Source: Janibacter anophelis NBRC 107843 (GTDB lineage: Bacteria; Actinomycetota; Actinomycetes; Actinomycetales; Dermatophilaceae). From it: 41,206 nt of DNA. Within the stretch, counting starts at the first letter, position 1. Each line of letters begins with the position of its first letter. This document shows positions 10,678-18,326 of this stretch, one piece after another. The position numbers were made by a program, and so were the translations under genes. The stretch covers positions 1 to 41,206 of the forward strand of contig NZ_BCSQ01000030.1 of the NCBI RefSeq assembly GCF_001570945.1. Direction: 5' to 3'. Below the pieces are notes generated by a model. It was not told the DNA's origin and searched no databases. It saw only the letters and a program-made list of their open reading frames with translations.

Positions 10678-11310
10678 GTGGAGTTCGACGTCACCATCGA
10701 GATCCCGAAGGGTCAGAAGAACAAGTACGAGGTCGACCACGCGACCGGTCGCATCCGCCTCGACCGCATGCTCTTCACCTCCATGGCCTACCCGAGCGAC
10801 TACGGGTACGTCGAGGACAGCCTCGGCGAGGACGGCGACCCCCTCGACGCGCTCGTCCTCCTCGACGAGCCGACCTGGCCCGGCTGCCTCGTGCGCGCCC
10901 GGCCCATCGGCATGTTCCACATGCGCGACGAGGCCGGCGGTGACGACAAGATCCTGTGCGTCCCCGCGGGCGACCCGCGCAAGGAGAGCATCAAGGACCT
11001 CGAGGACATCAGCGAGTTCTGGCGGCTGGAGATCCAGCACTTCTTCGAGACCTACAAGGACCTCGAGCCCGGCAAGTCCGTCGAGGGCGCCCACTGGGTC
11101 GGCCGCGAGGAGGCCGAGAAGACGGTCCTCGAGGCGATCGAGCGCGCCAAGGCCAATGGTGTGAGCACGGCCCGGTGGACCATGCCCTCCTCCGGCCACA
11201 TCCCGGAGCAGGGCGACGTGACCCACTCCGAGGAGGACATCAAGGCCGCGGCCGCCAAGGCGCGCGAGGAGCTGGCCACCAAGGACAACCCGCTCAGCGA
11301 CGACGACTGA
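10678..11310 (+). CDS. ppa: inorganic pyrophosphatase with acidic C-terminal extension
   Basis: Ppa hydrolyses pyrophosphate released by biosynthesis. The core is a family I enzyme: [15 protein letters not shown] at the N-terminus, [20 protein letters not shown] with the metal-binding Asp cluster, and the [13 protein letters not shown] and KDLEDISEF segments. The GTG at 10678 has AAGAGGAG eight bases upstream. The protein is 210 residues; a bacterial core ends near 165, so about 45 residues form a C-terminal extension that is Glu/Asp/Lys/Ala-rich and ends LSDDD. The extension is probably disordered or helical and its role is unknown. The 3' end overlaps the convergent SRPBCC gene by 17 bp. 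A membrane pyrophosphatase is encoded elsewhere in the window. Confidence 0.96.
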   Translation: MEFDVTIEIPKGQKNKYEVDHATGRIRLDRMLFTSMAYPSDYGYVEDSLGEDGDPLDALVLLDEPTWPGCLVRARPIGMFHMRDEAGGDDKILCVPAGDPRKESIKDLEDISEFWRLEIQHFFETYKDLEPGKSVEGAHWVGREEAEKTVLEAIERAKANGVSTARWTMPSSGHIPEQGDVTHSEEDIKAAAAKAREELATKDNPLSDDD

Positions 11311-11752
11311 CGAGCTGGCGCGCCAACCCGCGGCGGCCCTGCCGCATCATCCACGCGTGGTTGGCCCGCAGCACCCAGGGCGCGAGGGTCGCCGCACCGG
11401 ACCACGGTGCGGCGACCCTCACCTCTTGGTCGAAGACCGCGACCGTGCGCTCCCCCGCGGCGTCGGCGGTGTCGATCGACCACCCGGCCCACCCCACGAG
11501 GTCACCGTCGATGCCCACGCCCAGGCGGCCCCCTTCGCGGTCCTCGGTCTCGCGGGTGAGGACGAGGTGGAGCGTCAACGGCAGGACGCTGCGCACGACG
11601 GCGCGGCCGGAGTGGTCGTCGATGCGGTGCACCTGCCGGACCTGCGGCCACCACCGCGGGTAATGCTCGATGTCCGCCAGCGCCTCCACGACCAGCCCCG
11701 GCGGCCCCGGCAGGGACCACTCGTGGTGGAAGGCGAAGTCCCCCGCGCTCAC
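11294..11752 (-). CDS. SRPBCC-fold protein (polyketide cyclase/dehydrase-like)
   Basis: The 152-residue product starts [19 protein letters not shown] and continues with [20 protein letters not shown], the classic helix and WW turn of the START/Bet v1-like SRPBCC superfamily, which binds hydrophobic ligands. No catalytic residues can be assigned. The GTG at 11752 overlaps the stop of the upstream HARE-repeat gene as GTGA. A longer frame begins at 11797 but would run through that neighbour. The stop overlaps the end of ppa on the other strand by 17 bp. Ligand and pathway are unknown. Confidence 0.8.
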   Translation of the reverse strand: MSAGDFAFHHEWSLPGPPGLVVEALADIEHYPRWWPQVRQVHRIDDHSGRAVVRSVLPLTLHLVLTRETEDREGGRLGVGIDGDLVGWAGWSIDTADAAGERTVAVFDQEVRVAAPWSGAATLAPWVLRANHAWMMRQGRRGLARQLVSRRR

Positions 11753-12144
11753 TCCTCGTCCGCAGGTGCCATGGCCGCCTCGAGGACCGCCGTCCACGTG
11801 CCGAAGGTGTTGCGGATCGTGTTGGCGGACGGGGCATCCGGCTGCTCACGCAGCCAGGCGCTGAGGCGCCCGTACGAGGGCTGCCCGTCCGTGGCCAGGT
11901 AGTCGCGGACCCAGCCGAGGAGGTCCTCCCGGCTCCAGCGACGGCGGTAGGTGCGCGCCGCCTTGTTGGTCTCGACGCCCGCCGCGGCGCAGGCCTCGCG
12001 CCACGACCCGCTGCGCTGGATGATCCGCGCAGCCGTCAGGGCACCCTCGGCGCGGTGCTCGTCGTAGAACTTCACGGACAGCGGTGCGCCACCCGTCAGC
12101 GCGGCCACTCGCCGCAGCTCGGCATCGACCGGCTGCTCGCCCAT
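11749..12144 (-). CDS. small protein with homing-endonuclease-associated (HARE-type) repeats
   Basis: The 131 residues hold two repeats of the 'homing endonuclease associated repeat' style, in which a small helical unit ends in a G(S/T)W-x-A motif: RIIQRSGSWREACAAAGV (about residues 41-58) and TIRNTFGTWTAVLEAA near the C-terminus, preceded by a WSREDLLGWVRDYL helix. Such repeats usually accompany HNH or other endonucleases and probably bind DNA. No nuclease motif is present here. The ATG at 12144 is a simple choice. It overlaps the SRPBCC gene by 4 bp and so is co-translated with it. A DNA-binding or regulatory role is inference. Confidence 0.65.
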   Translation of the reverse strand: MGEQPVDAELRRVAALTGGAPLSVKFYDEHRAEGALTAARIIQRSGSWREACAAAGVETNKAARTYRRRWSREDLLGWVRDYLATDGQPSYGRLSAWLREQPDAPSANTIRNTFGTWTAVLEAAMAPADEE

Positions 12145-12206
12145 GCAGCCATCATGGCGCAGACCGGCCCCGCATGCGGTCGAGTGCCGCCGGGTAGGTT
12201 CGACCC

Positions 12207-13097
12207 GTGCGCTACTACTCCCATGACGGCCTGACCTTCGACGTCTCCGACGACGGCCCCGCGGACGGCGAGCTCGTCGTCCTCCTCCACGGCTGGCCGC
12301 AGGACCGCACCGCCTGGGACAAGGTGACGCCCCACCTCACCGCGGCCGGGCTGCGCGTCATCGCGCCCGACCTGCGCGGCTACTCCCCAGGCGCCCGACC
12401 GGGCAACCACCTCGACTACGAGATCACCCAGATGGTCGGCGACGTCGTCGCGCTCCTCGACGAGGTCGGCACGGAGCGGGCGCACGTCGTCGGGCACGAC
12501 TGGGGCGGAGCGCTCGCCTGGGCGATCGCGGCCCGCGAGCCCGACCGGGTGGACACGCTCACCGTGCTCTCGACCCCCAGCCCATCGGCGATGGCGCAGG
12601 GCTTCCGGGCCGGCGACCAGCACAAGCACAGCTGGTACATGGCGATCTTCGCGCTGCCGGTCGTGCCGGTGCTCTTCTTCCGCCTCTTCGCCCAGCAGAT
12701 CCTCGAGCGGATCGGCATGCCCCGCGAGCGGGCCGCCCACGACGCCCGTCGCCTCAAGACGCCGGGAGCGGCCGAGGGGACCTTCGCGTGGTACCGGGCG
12801 GCCCTCTCGCCGACCCTGTGGTGGCGCAAGCGCCGGGCGAAGGGGGGTCCCCGCCGCAGCGTGCACCGCCGCCCCATCCCGACCGCATACGTGTGGGGAG
12901 CCAAGGACCCCGCCTTCGGCGAGGTGTCCACCAAGGCAACCGTCGAGCAGCTGCGGCGTCGGGCGGGCGACCAGCCCGGGCTGGCGATCACCCGTGAGCT
13001 GCAGACCGGCCACTGGCTGATGGAGACCCACCCGGAGACCATCGCCGAGGTCGTGCTCGAGCGGATCGGCACGCAGGTCGACGAGTCCGTGGCCTGA
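12207..13097 (+). CDS. alpha/beta-hydrolase, epoxide-hydrolase-like
   Basis: This 296-residue alpha/beta-hydrolase has the oxyanion motif HGWPQ (28-32), DLRGY, and a nucleophile elbow GHDWGG with Asp (D98) rather than Ser. That Asp is the signature of epoxide hydrolases and haloalkane dehalogenases. The catalytic His is probably H269 in QTGHWLMETHPE. The cap domain (about 130-215) has a hydrophobic helix, WYMAIFALPVVPVLFFRLF, suggesting a greasy substrate pocket. The HGWPQ and GHDWGG combination fits epoxide hydrolase better than dehalogenase. The GTG at 12207 starts the family N-terminus (YYSHDGLTFDV). It is a lone gene before the tRNA; substrate unknown. Confidence 0.85.
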   Translation: MRYYSHDGLTFDVSDDGPADGELVVLLHGWPQDRTAWDKVTPHLTAAGLRVIAPDLRGYSPGARPGNHLDYEITQMVGDVVALLDEVGTERAHVVGHDWGGALAWAIAAREPDRVDTLTVLSTPSPSAMAQGFRAGDQHKHSWYMAIFALPVVPVLFFRLFAQQILERIGMPRERAAHDARRLKTPGAAEGTFAWYRAALSPTLWWRKRRAKGGPRRSVHRRPIPTAYVWGAKDPAFGEVSTKATVEQLRRRAGDQPGLAITRELQTGHWLMETHPETIAEVVLERIGTQVDESVA

Positions 13098-13110
13098 CGC
13101 ACGACCCCGC

Positions 13111-13151
13111 TGGTTGAGGTGCGAGCGCCACCGGGCGCGAGCCTCGAAACC
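13111..13151. repeat. REP-like imperfect palindrome, copy 2
   Basis: The sequence begins TGGTTGAGGTGCGAGCGCC and ends GCGCGAGCCTCGAAACC. The two halves pair as an imperfect palindrome, with ends matching the element at 6281-6320. It lies 14 bases after the epoxide-hydrolase-like gene and upstream of the tRNA promoter, so it may also act as a 3' hairpin for that gene. Confidence 0.6.
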
Positions 13152-13165
13152 CGCGGTCCGCCCGA

Positions 13166-13195
13166 TTACGCGACTCGGGCGCTCATCCGTATACT
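13166..13195 (+). promoter_or_regulatory. promoter of tRNA-Thr
   Basis: TATACT at 13190-13195 is a near-consensus -10 box, with TTACGC (13166-13171) 18 bases upstream as a weak -35. The spacing places transcription start shortly before the tRNA at 13220. In this G/C-rich background the -10 stands out. Confidence 0.6.
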
Positions 13196-13219
13196 CGTGC
13201 CTCGCGTCCACGGGCGCAT

Positions 13220-13296
13220 GCCGCCTTAGCTCAGTCGGCTAGAGCGTCTCACTCGTAATGAGAAGGTCGTCGGTTCGATTCCGACAGGCGGCTCCA
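13220..13296 (+). tRNA. tRNA-Thr (anticodon CGT)
   Basis: The cloverleaf is complete. The acceptor stem GCCGCCT pairs with AGGCGGC, and the D-arm has TAGCTCAGTCGGCTAGAG. The anticodon stem TCTCA/TGAGA encloses CTCGTAA with anticodon CGT at 13254-13256, and the T-arm is GTCGG TTCGATT CCGAC. The discriminator base is T and CCA is encoded (13294-13296). It reads ACG threonine codons. A hairpin follows four bases after the CCA. Confidence 0.97.
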
Positions 13297-13299
13297 CCT

Positions 13300-13330
13300 G
13301 AAGCCCCCGACCTCACCGGTCGGGGGCTTC
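13300..13330 (+). terminator. hairpin terminator after tRNA-Thr
   Basis: GAAGCCCCCGAC (13300-13311) and GTCGGGGGCTTC (13319-13330) form a perfect 12-bp stem with a 7-nt loop, directly behind the tRNA. Strength and position fit an intrinsic-type terminator, without a T-tract. Confidence 0.8.
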
Positions 13331-13344
13331 GTCGTACCCCGGCC

Positions 13345-13442
13345 GGCGTGTCGTACTGCAGTTCGTGCCCCGTGCCCGCCGGGTCCCTTGATACGCCGGG
13401 GTGCTTCCCCCTTCGTCCGGGTGAACTGCAGTACGACACGCC
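13345..13442. repeat. 20-bp perfect inverted repeat with structured spacer
   Basis: The arm at 13345-13364 (GGCGTGTCGTACTGCAGTTC) is the exact reverse complement of 13423-13442. The 58-bp spacer itself can pair (CCCCG near the left arm with CGGGG further right) and contains CCTTGATACGCCGG. No gene fits in this tRNA-amidase spacer of about 300 bp. The element may be a transposon-derived miniature element, a structured RNA or a large operator. The remainder of 13443-13592 holds the amidase leader and nothing recognisable. Confidence 0.75.
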
Positions 13443-13592
13443 TGGGGAACCATCAAACGGCCAGCGCACTGCATCGGTACGGCAAGGAGCGACTTGCGGT
13501 TTGGCAAGGAGGGGCCGGTCGCGCTGCACGGTGACCGGAGCGCACCTAGCGTGGCCGGGCCAGCCGGACCCCGATCCCCTGCGAGGTGTCTC

Positions 13593-15020
13593 GTGAGCTC
13601 CCTTCGTCGTGCTCTCTCCCGCCTGACCACTGCCGCCCTGACGGCCTCACTCATCACGGTCGTGCCCGTCGTGGACACAAGCGCGAAGCCCACACCCGTT
13701 CCGGCGCAACGCGCCTCGATCGCGATCCCGGCCGTCGACCGGTCTGCCCTCACGGCGGCACCCCGGGTGCCGTCGATCGGCATGTCCGGCGACGACGTCG
13801 TCGGGATGACCGCTCCCCTGGACACCCAGGGGTTCCGCGTCGCGGGTGTCACGTGGAGCGGCGACCGCACCGACGTCGAGGCCTTCGTGCGCACCCGGGA
13901 CGCCGAGACCGACCGGTGGACCGAGTGGAGCCTGCTGGAGTCCGAGGCCGGTCCGGACGCGGGCACCGCCGAGGCGGCACACGCCCGCGGCGGCACCCAG
14001 CCGCTCATCACCGGGGAGTCCGACGGCATCCAGGTGCGGGTCGAGTCCGGCGGAGTGCGCCCCGACGACCTGCAGGTCGACCTGGTCGCCCCGGGCACCT
14101 CCGACGCCGACGCCGATGTGGGCTCCACGCCCCCGGCGAGCGCCCAGGGCGTCCAGGCCAAGCCCTCGGTGCACAGCCGGGCCTCCTGGGGCGCCGACGA
14201 GTCGATCCGCCGGGGTGAGCCCGAGTACGGCGAGGTCCGCGGCGCCGTCGTGCACCACACTGCCGGGACCAATGCCTACACGGCGGAGGAGGTGCCGCAG
14301 ATCCTGCGCGGCATCTACGACTTCCACGTCAACGGACGCGGGTGGAACGACATCGGCTACAACGTGCTCGTCGACAAGTGGGGCCGTCTGTGGGAGGGCC
14401 GCGCCGGAGGTCTCGACAAGGCCGTCATCGGCGCGCACACGCTGGGGTTCAACGACGAGACCTTCGGCATCTCGGCGATGGGCGACTACGACCGGGCGGC
14501 CGCCCCGCAACGGATGGTCTCCAGCATCGAGAGCTTCCTGGCGTGGAAGCTCGGCAAGCACCACATCGATCCCGCGGCCACAGGGACGATCAACGGCGCG
14601 CAGCGCCCGACGGTCATCGGCCACCGCGACGGCGGCGAGACCGCGTGCCCGGGTCGCTACCTCTACGCCAAGCTCCCCGAGATCCGCACCGACGCCAAGG
14701 AGCGGCAGGGCTCGGCCTTGTACACGCCCCGCACGACACCGCGGACCGTGCCCTACGCCAGTGGCGGGTCCGCCCTGACGGCCAGGACCGCTGGTGAGGT
14801 GACCTGGCGGGTGCGCATCTCGAGCGAGGAGTACGGCATGATCTCCGACCGGTCGAGCACGCGCTCAGGCGACACCGACCTGACCGTGACGTGGAAGGGT
14901 CGCATGCCCGATGGTGGGTGGGCGCCTCCGGGCGAGTACCAGGTGCTGCTGAGCGGCAAGGACACCGAGACCGGGGCGTGGATCCCCAGCTGGCGGGACA
15001 CGATCACCGTGACGGGCTGA
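13593..15020 (+). CDS. secreted N-acetylmuramoyl-L-alanine amidase (PGRP/Amidase_2)
   Basis: This zinc amidase cuts the bond between muramic acid and L-alanine in peptidoglycan. I chose the GTG at 13593, with GAGGTG upstream, because it puts a Sec signal (SSLRRALSRLTTAALTASLI) at the N-terminus; the frame is open further upstream but without signal-like sequence. Of 475 residues, about 40-190 are an N-terminal extension of the kind common in actinobacterial amidases. About 193-370 are the PGRP domain: HSRASWGADES, VVHHTAG (H221/H222), GHRDGG (H344) and TACPG (C352) give the zinc ligands. The last 90 residues form an Ig-like FlgD-style fold ending PPGEYQVLLSG...ITVTG. It precedes a glycosyltransferase cassette and may act on the same wall. 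Confidence 0.92.
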   Translation: MSSLRRALSRLTTAALTASLITVVPVVDTSAKPTPVPAQRASIAIPAVDRSALTAAPRVPSIGMSGDDVVGMTAPLDTQGFRVAGVTWSGDRTDVEAFVRTRDAETDRWTEWSLLESEAGPDAGTAEAAHARGGTQPLITGESDGIQVRVESGGVRPDDLQVDLVAPGTSDADADVGSTPPASAQGVQAKPSVHSRASWGADESIRRGEPEYGEVRGAVVHHTAGTNAYTAEEVPQILRGIYDFHVNGRGWNDIGYNVLVDKWGRLWEGRAGGLDKAVIGAHTLGFNDETFGISAMGDYDRAAAPQRMVSSIESFLAWKLGKHHIDPAATGTINGAQRPTVIGHRDGGETACPGRYLYAKLPEIRTDAKERQGSALYTPRTTPRTVPYASGGSALTARTAGEVTWRVRISSEEYGMISDRSSTRSGDTDLTVTWKGRMPDGGWAPPGEYQVLLSGKDTETGAWIPSWRDTITVTG

Positions 15021-15021
15021 G

Positions 15022-15045
15022 CCGCCGGTCCCTCCCGGCCGGCGG
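15022..15045 (+). terminator. possible hairpin after the amidase gene
   Basis: CCGCCGG (15022-15028) and CCGGCGG (15039-15045) flank a 10-nt loop one base after the amidase stop. The stem is short and there is no T-tract, so read-through into the glycosyltransferase cassette is possible. Confidence 0.35.
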
Positions 15046-15133
15046 GCGGGGGATGAGTCCCTGCGCTGCGGGTACACGTGCCGAGGAGGGAGTGCACCCC
15101 GCAGCACGTCTCCCGTATGCCGAGAGGAGACGC

Positions 15134-16267
15134 ATGACTCAGCAACCGTCAGCGACGAGGGAGCGCACCCGCCCGGGTGCCGGCGAGGACCGGCCCATCA
15201 CGGTGGCCTCCGTCCCCGGATCGCACGTCTACGTCCGACACATCGCCCACGAGGGCAAGCCCTCGGACGTGCGACGGCTCGAGGACCCGGACCCGCAGTC
15301 CCCCGACCGCTCTGCGCAGCAGCAGTGGTGGCCGCCCGTCATGCTGGACCCCGCGTGGTTGGCCGACGCCGACTACGACCTGCTGCACGTGCAGTTCGGC
15401 TTCGACGCTCGCGACCCCTCCCAGCTGGAGGAGGCGCTGTCTGTCGCCCGCCTGCGGGGAGCGCCGATCGTCTACACCGCCCACGACCTGCGCAACCCGC
15501 ACCACCCGGACAGCACGACGCACGCCCGCCAGCTGGACGTGCTCATGCGGCACGCGGACGCCGTCGTCACCCTGACCCCCGGCGCAGCCGACGAGATCCG
15601 TCGTCGGTGGGCGCGGGACGCCATCGTCCTGCCTCACCCGCACGTCGTCGACCTGGCGACCATGCGGGCCCACCGCGCCCGCCGTGCACGCTCCTCCGGC
15701 ACCCGCGACGAGTTCCGCGTCGGCGTGCACGTCAAGAGCCTGCGGGCGAACATGGACCCGCTGGCACTCCTGCCCGTCCTCGAGGAGACCGTCGCCGACC
15801 TGCCCGGCGGAGTGCTCCAGGTCAACGGCCACCGTGACGTGCTGGCCCCCGACGGCGCACGACGCGACGCCGCCCTGGCCGACCACCTCGAGGAGGCCGC
15901 GTGCCGGGGCCTCGTGGACCTGCGTGTGCACGACTACCTCGACGACGCAGCGCTGTGGGACCACCTCGGCTCACTCGACGTCTCCGTGCTGCCCTACCGG
16001 TTCGGTACCCACTCGGGGTGGCTGGAGGCGTGCCGGGACCTCGGCACCACGGTCGTGGCCCCGACCTGCGGCTACTACGCCGAGCAGGGCCCGGTCCTGA
16101 CCTACGAGATGGACGAAGGGCGCTTCGACCCCGAGAGCCTCGCCGAGGCCGTCCGGAGCGCGTACGTCCACGGTCCGCTCCCCGCGCCCACCGTCGAGGA
16201 ACGTCGCCGTCAGCGTCTGGAGGTCGCGACCACGCACGAGACCCTCTACCGACGGCTGCTGTCATGA
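15134..16267 (+). CDS. GT-B-fold glycosyltransferase, first gene of a four-gene cassette
   Basis: The ATG at 15134 has GAGAGGAGA just upstream and gives 377 residues. It begins with a charged leader and then DRPITVASVPGSHVYVRHI. The middle has DLLHVQFGFDARD and IVYTAHDLRNPHHPD, typical of the N-terminal domain of GT4-like enzymes. The C-terminal half has VGVHVKSLRANMDPLALL and DVSVLPYRFGTHSGWLEACRDLGT, the donor-binding domain of a GT-B glycosyltransferase, though the E-x7-E motif is not canonical. No membrane segment is present, so it works at the cytoplasmic face on an unknown sugar donor. It overlaps the next gene as ATGA. A role in a cell-surface glycan is inferred from context only. Confidence 0.8.
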   Translation: MTQQPSATRERTRPGAGEDRPITVASVPGSHVYVRHIAHEGKPSDVRRLEDPDPQSPDRSAQQQWWPPVMLDPAWLADADYDLLHVQFGFDARDPSQLEEALSVARLRGAPIVYTAHDLRNPHHPDSTTHARQLDVLMRHADAVVTLTPGAADEIRRRWARDAIVLPHPHVVDLATMRAHRARRARSSGTRDEFRVGVHVKSLRANMDPLALLPVLEETVADLPGGVLQVNGHRDVLAPDGARRDAALADHLEEAACRGLVDLRVHDYLDDAALWDHLGSLDVSVLPYRFGTHSGWLEACRDLGTTVVAPTCGYYAEQGPVLTYEMDEGRFDPESLAEAVRSAYVHGPLPAPTVEERRRQRLEVATTHETLYRRLLS

Positions 16268-17349
16268 GTCGCCCACGCAGCAGCCTGCGGATCTGCCTGA
16301 TCGCGTCGAGCCGGTTCCCCGTGCGTGAGCCCTTCGCCGGCGGACTGGAGGCGCACACTCACGCGTTGGCCAAGGAGCTGCGCAGCCGCGGCCACCACGT
16401 CACGCTCTTCGCCCGGGCCGGCTCGGACCCCGACCTGGACGTGCACGAGCTGCCGCTCGCGGTCTACACCCCCGACGACACGGCTCGCAAGGACGTCGCC
16501 GCCCCGCCGGAGGTCTGGATGGAGGAGCACCACGCCTACCTGGGACTCATGCTGGACCTGATGCACGCCGGTCGGGCCCGCTACGACCTGGTGCACAACA
16601 ACAGCCTCCACCACCTGCCGGTCGCGATGTCGTGGGCGCTGGACCTGCCCGTGGTGACCACCCTCCACACGCCACCCCTGCCGTGGCTGACCTCCGCCGC
16701 GGAGTTCGCCGGACCGAACTGTCACTTCGTGGCGGTGAGTGACGCCACCGCTCGCGCCTGGGCGAACGTCGTCCCGAGCGTTGCCGTGCCCAACGGGGTC
16801 GACCTCGACCACTGGCGTCCGGGTCCGGGCGGCGGCCCCGCGATCTGGTCGGGCCGCATCGTGCCGGAAAAGGCGCCCCACCTCGCGATCGCCGCCGCGC
16901 GGCGTGCAGAGGTACCGCTGCGGCTGGTCGGCGAGGTGCTCGACCGCACCTACTACGAACGAGAGGTCGCGCCCCTGCTGGGCGAGGACGTCGAGTACCT
17001 CGGGCACGTGACCCACGGCGAGCTGGCGGAGCTGGTCGGCGGCGCGAGCGTCGCCCTCGTCACTCCGGCCTGGGACGAACCCTTCGGCCTCGTGGCCGCC
17101 GAGGCGATGGCGTGCGGGACACCGGTCGCCGCGTTCTCCCGCGGCGCGCTTCCGGAGCTGGTCACGGCCGGGACCGGCGCCCTGGCGGATCCCGGTGACG
17201 TGCAGGGCCTGGCGGAGGCGGTGCGCGCCGCACTCGCGCTGGACCGGCGAGAGGTCCGGCGTGAGGCCGAGGAGCGCCTGTCCCACCGCGCGATGGTCGA
17301 CGGCTACGAAGGGGTGTACAGCCGGGCCCTGGAGGCGTCCGCCGCGTGA
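16264..17349 (+). CDS. GT4-family glycosyltransferase
   Basis: This 361-residue enzyme is a clear GT4 retaining glycosyltransferase. The N-terminus LRICLIASSRFPVREP and GGLEAHTHALAKELRSRGHH form the acceptor-side Rossmann domain. VAVPNGVDLDHWRP and WSGRIVPEKAPHLAI form the linker and donor domain. The E-x7-E motif is EPFGLVAAEAMACGTPV, which binds the nucleotide sugar. It starts at the ATG overlapping the previous stop (ATGA at 16264) and ends overlapping the next gene as GTGA, so all three are translationally coupled. Sugar and acceptor are unknown. Confidence 0.92.
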   Translation: MSRPRSSLRICLIASSRFPVREPFAGGLEAHTHALAKELRSRGHHVTLFARAGSDPDLDVHELPLAVYTPDDTARKDVAAPPEVWMEEHHAYLGLMLDLMHAGRARYDLVHNNSLHHLPVAMSWALDLPVVTTLHTPPLPWLTSAAEFAGPNCHFVAVSDATARAWANVVPSVAVPNGVDLDHWRPGPGGGPAIWSGRIVPEKAPHLAIAAARRAEVPLRLVGEVLDRTYYEREVAPLLGEDVEYLGHVTHGELAELVGGASVALVTPAWDEPFGLVAAEAMACGTPVAAFSRGALPELVTAGTGALADPGDVQGLAEAVRAALALDRREVRREAEERLSHRAMVDGYEGVYSRALEASAA

Positions 17350-18326
17350 TCGGCTACTACGTGCACCACCACGGCTCCGGTCACCTCCACCGCGCACGGT
17401 CCGTCGCGTCCGCGTGGCCGGGCGAGGTGACCGGCCTGTCCACACTTCCACGCCCAAAGGGGTGGACCGGCGACTGGGTCCACCTGGACGACGACGCGCC
17501 CGCGGACGGCCACCACGACGTCACGGCGGGCGGGCACCTGCACTGGGCACCGGTGGGCCACCCGGGACTCTCGAGCCGAATGGCCCGGATCGCGTCCTGG
17601 CTGGAGGCCGCTCGTCCGAGCCTGCTCGTGAGTGACCACTCGGTCGAGATCACCCTGCTCGCCCGGCTGCACGGCGTGCCGGTGGTCGCGGTCGTGCTGC
17701 CCGGTGACCGGTCCGATCCGGCGCACCTGCTCGGGTACGGCGTGTGCGAGGCCCTCGTGGCGATGTGGCCCGCCACCGCCCGGGTGCGCACCGGGCTTCC
17801 GCCGGACCTCCTCGCCCGCCTGCGGTGCGTGGGTGGGCTCTCGCGCTTCGCCCCCACCGAGCCCCGGCCGCGACGGACCGAGGAGGCGCACGTGGCCGTC
17901 CTGTGGGGGCGCGGTGGCGACGGACCCCCGGAGCACGAGCTCACCGCAGCCCGCAGCCGGACCCCCGGCTGGACGTGGACGGTGCTCGGCGGGGACCAGT
18001 GGGTGGAGGACCCCTTCGCCGCGCTCCTCAGCGCCGATGTCGTGCTCACCCACGGCGGTCAGAACGCCGTCGCCGAGACCGCCGCCGCCCGCCGCCCCGC
18101 GATCGTGCTCCCCCAGGCTCGCCCCTTCGACGAGCAGCACGCCATGGGGCGCGCCCTGGACGACGACCGGTGGCCGGTCATCGTGTGCCGCTCGCTGCCG
18201 GAGGACGGCTGGTCGACCCTGCTCGAGCGGGCGCGTCGGCTCGACGGCCACCGCTGGCAGGGCTGGTGCGACGGGCACGCGGCCGACCGGTTCGTCGCAG
18301 TCCTGCAGGAGGCGGGTGGAGCATGA
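17346..18326 (+). CDS. GT28/MGT-like glycosyltransferase
   Basis: The GTG start at 17346 overlaps the previous gene as GTGA and gives 326 residues. The N-terminus IGYYVHHHGSGHLHRARSVA carries the GxGHxxRA motif seen in MurG-like and macrolide-type glycosyltransferases. The C-terminus has ADVVLTHGGQNAVAETAAA and LPQARPFDEQHAMGRALDD, the family 28 C-terminal donor site with its HGG and Q-x-x-x-DEQ elements. The substrate is probably a lipid- or peptide-linked acceptor, but this is inference. It ends in an ATGA overlap with the next gene. Confidence 0.85.
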   Translation: MIGYYVHHHGSGHLHRARSVASAWPGEVTGLSTLPRPKGWTGDWVHLDDDAPADGHHDVTAGGHLHWAPVGHPGLSSRMARIASWLEAARPSLLVSDHSVEITLLARLHGVPVVAVVLPGDRSDPAHLLGYGVCEALVAMWPATARVRTGLPPDLLARLRCVGGLSRFAPTEPRPRRTEEAHVAVLWGRGGDGPPEHELTAARSRTPGWTWTVLGGDQWVEDPFAALLSADVVLTHGGQNAVAETAAARRPAIVLPQARPFDEQHAMGRALDDDRWPVIVCRSLPEDGWSTLLERARRLDGHRWQGWCDGHAADRFVAVLQEAGGA

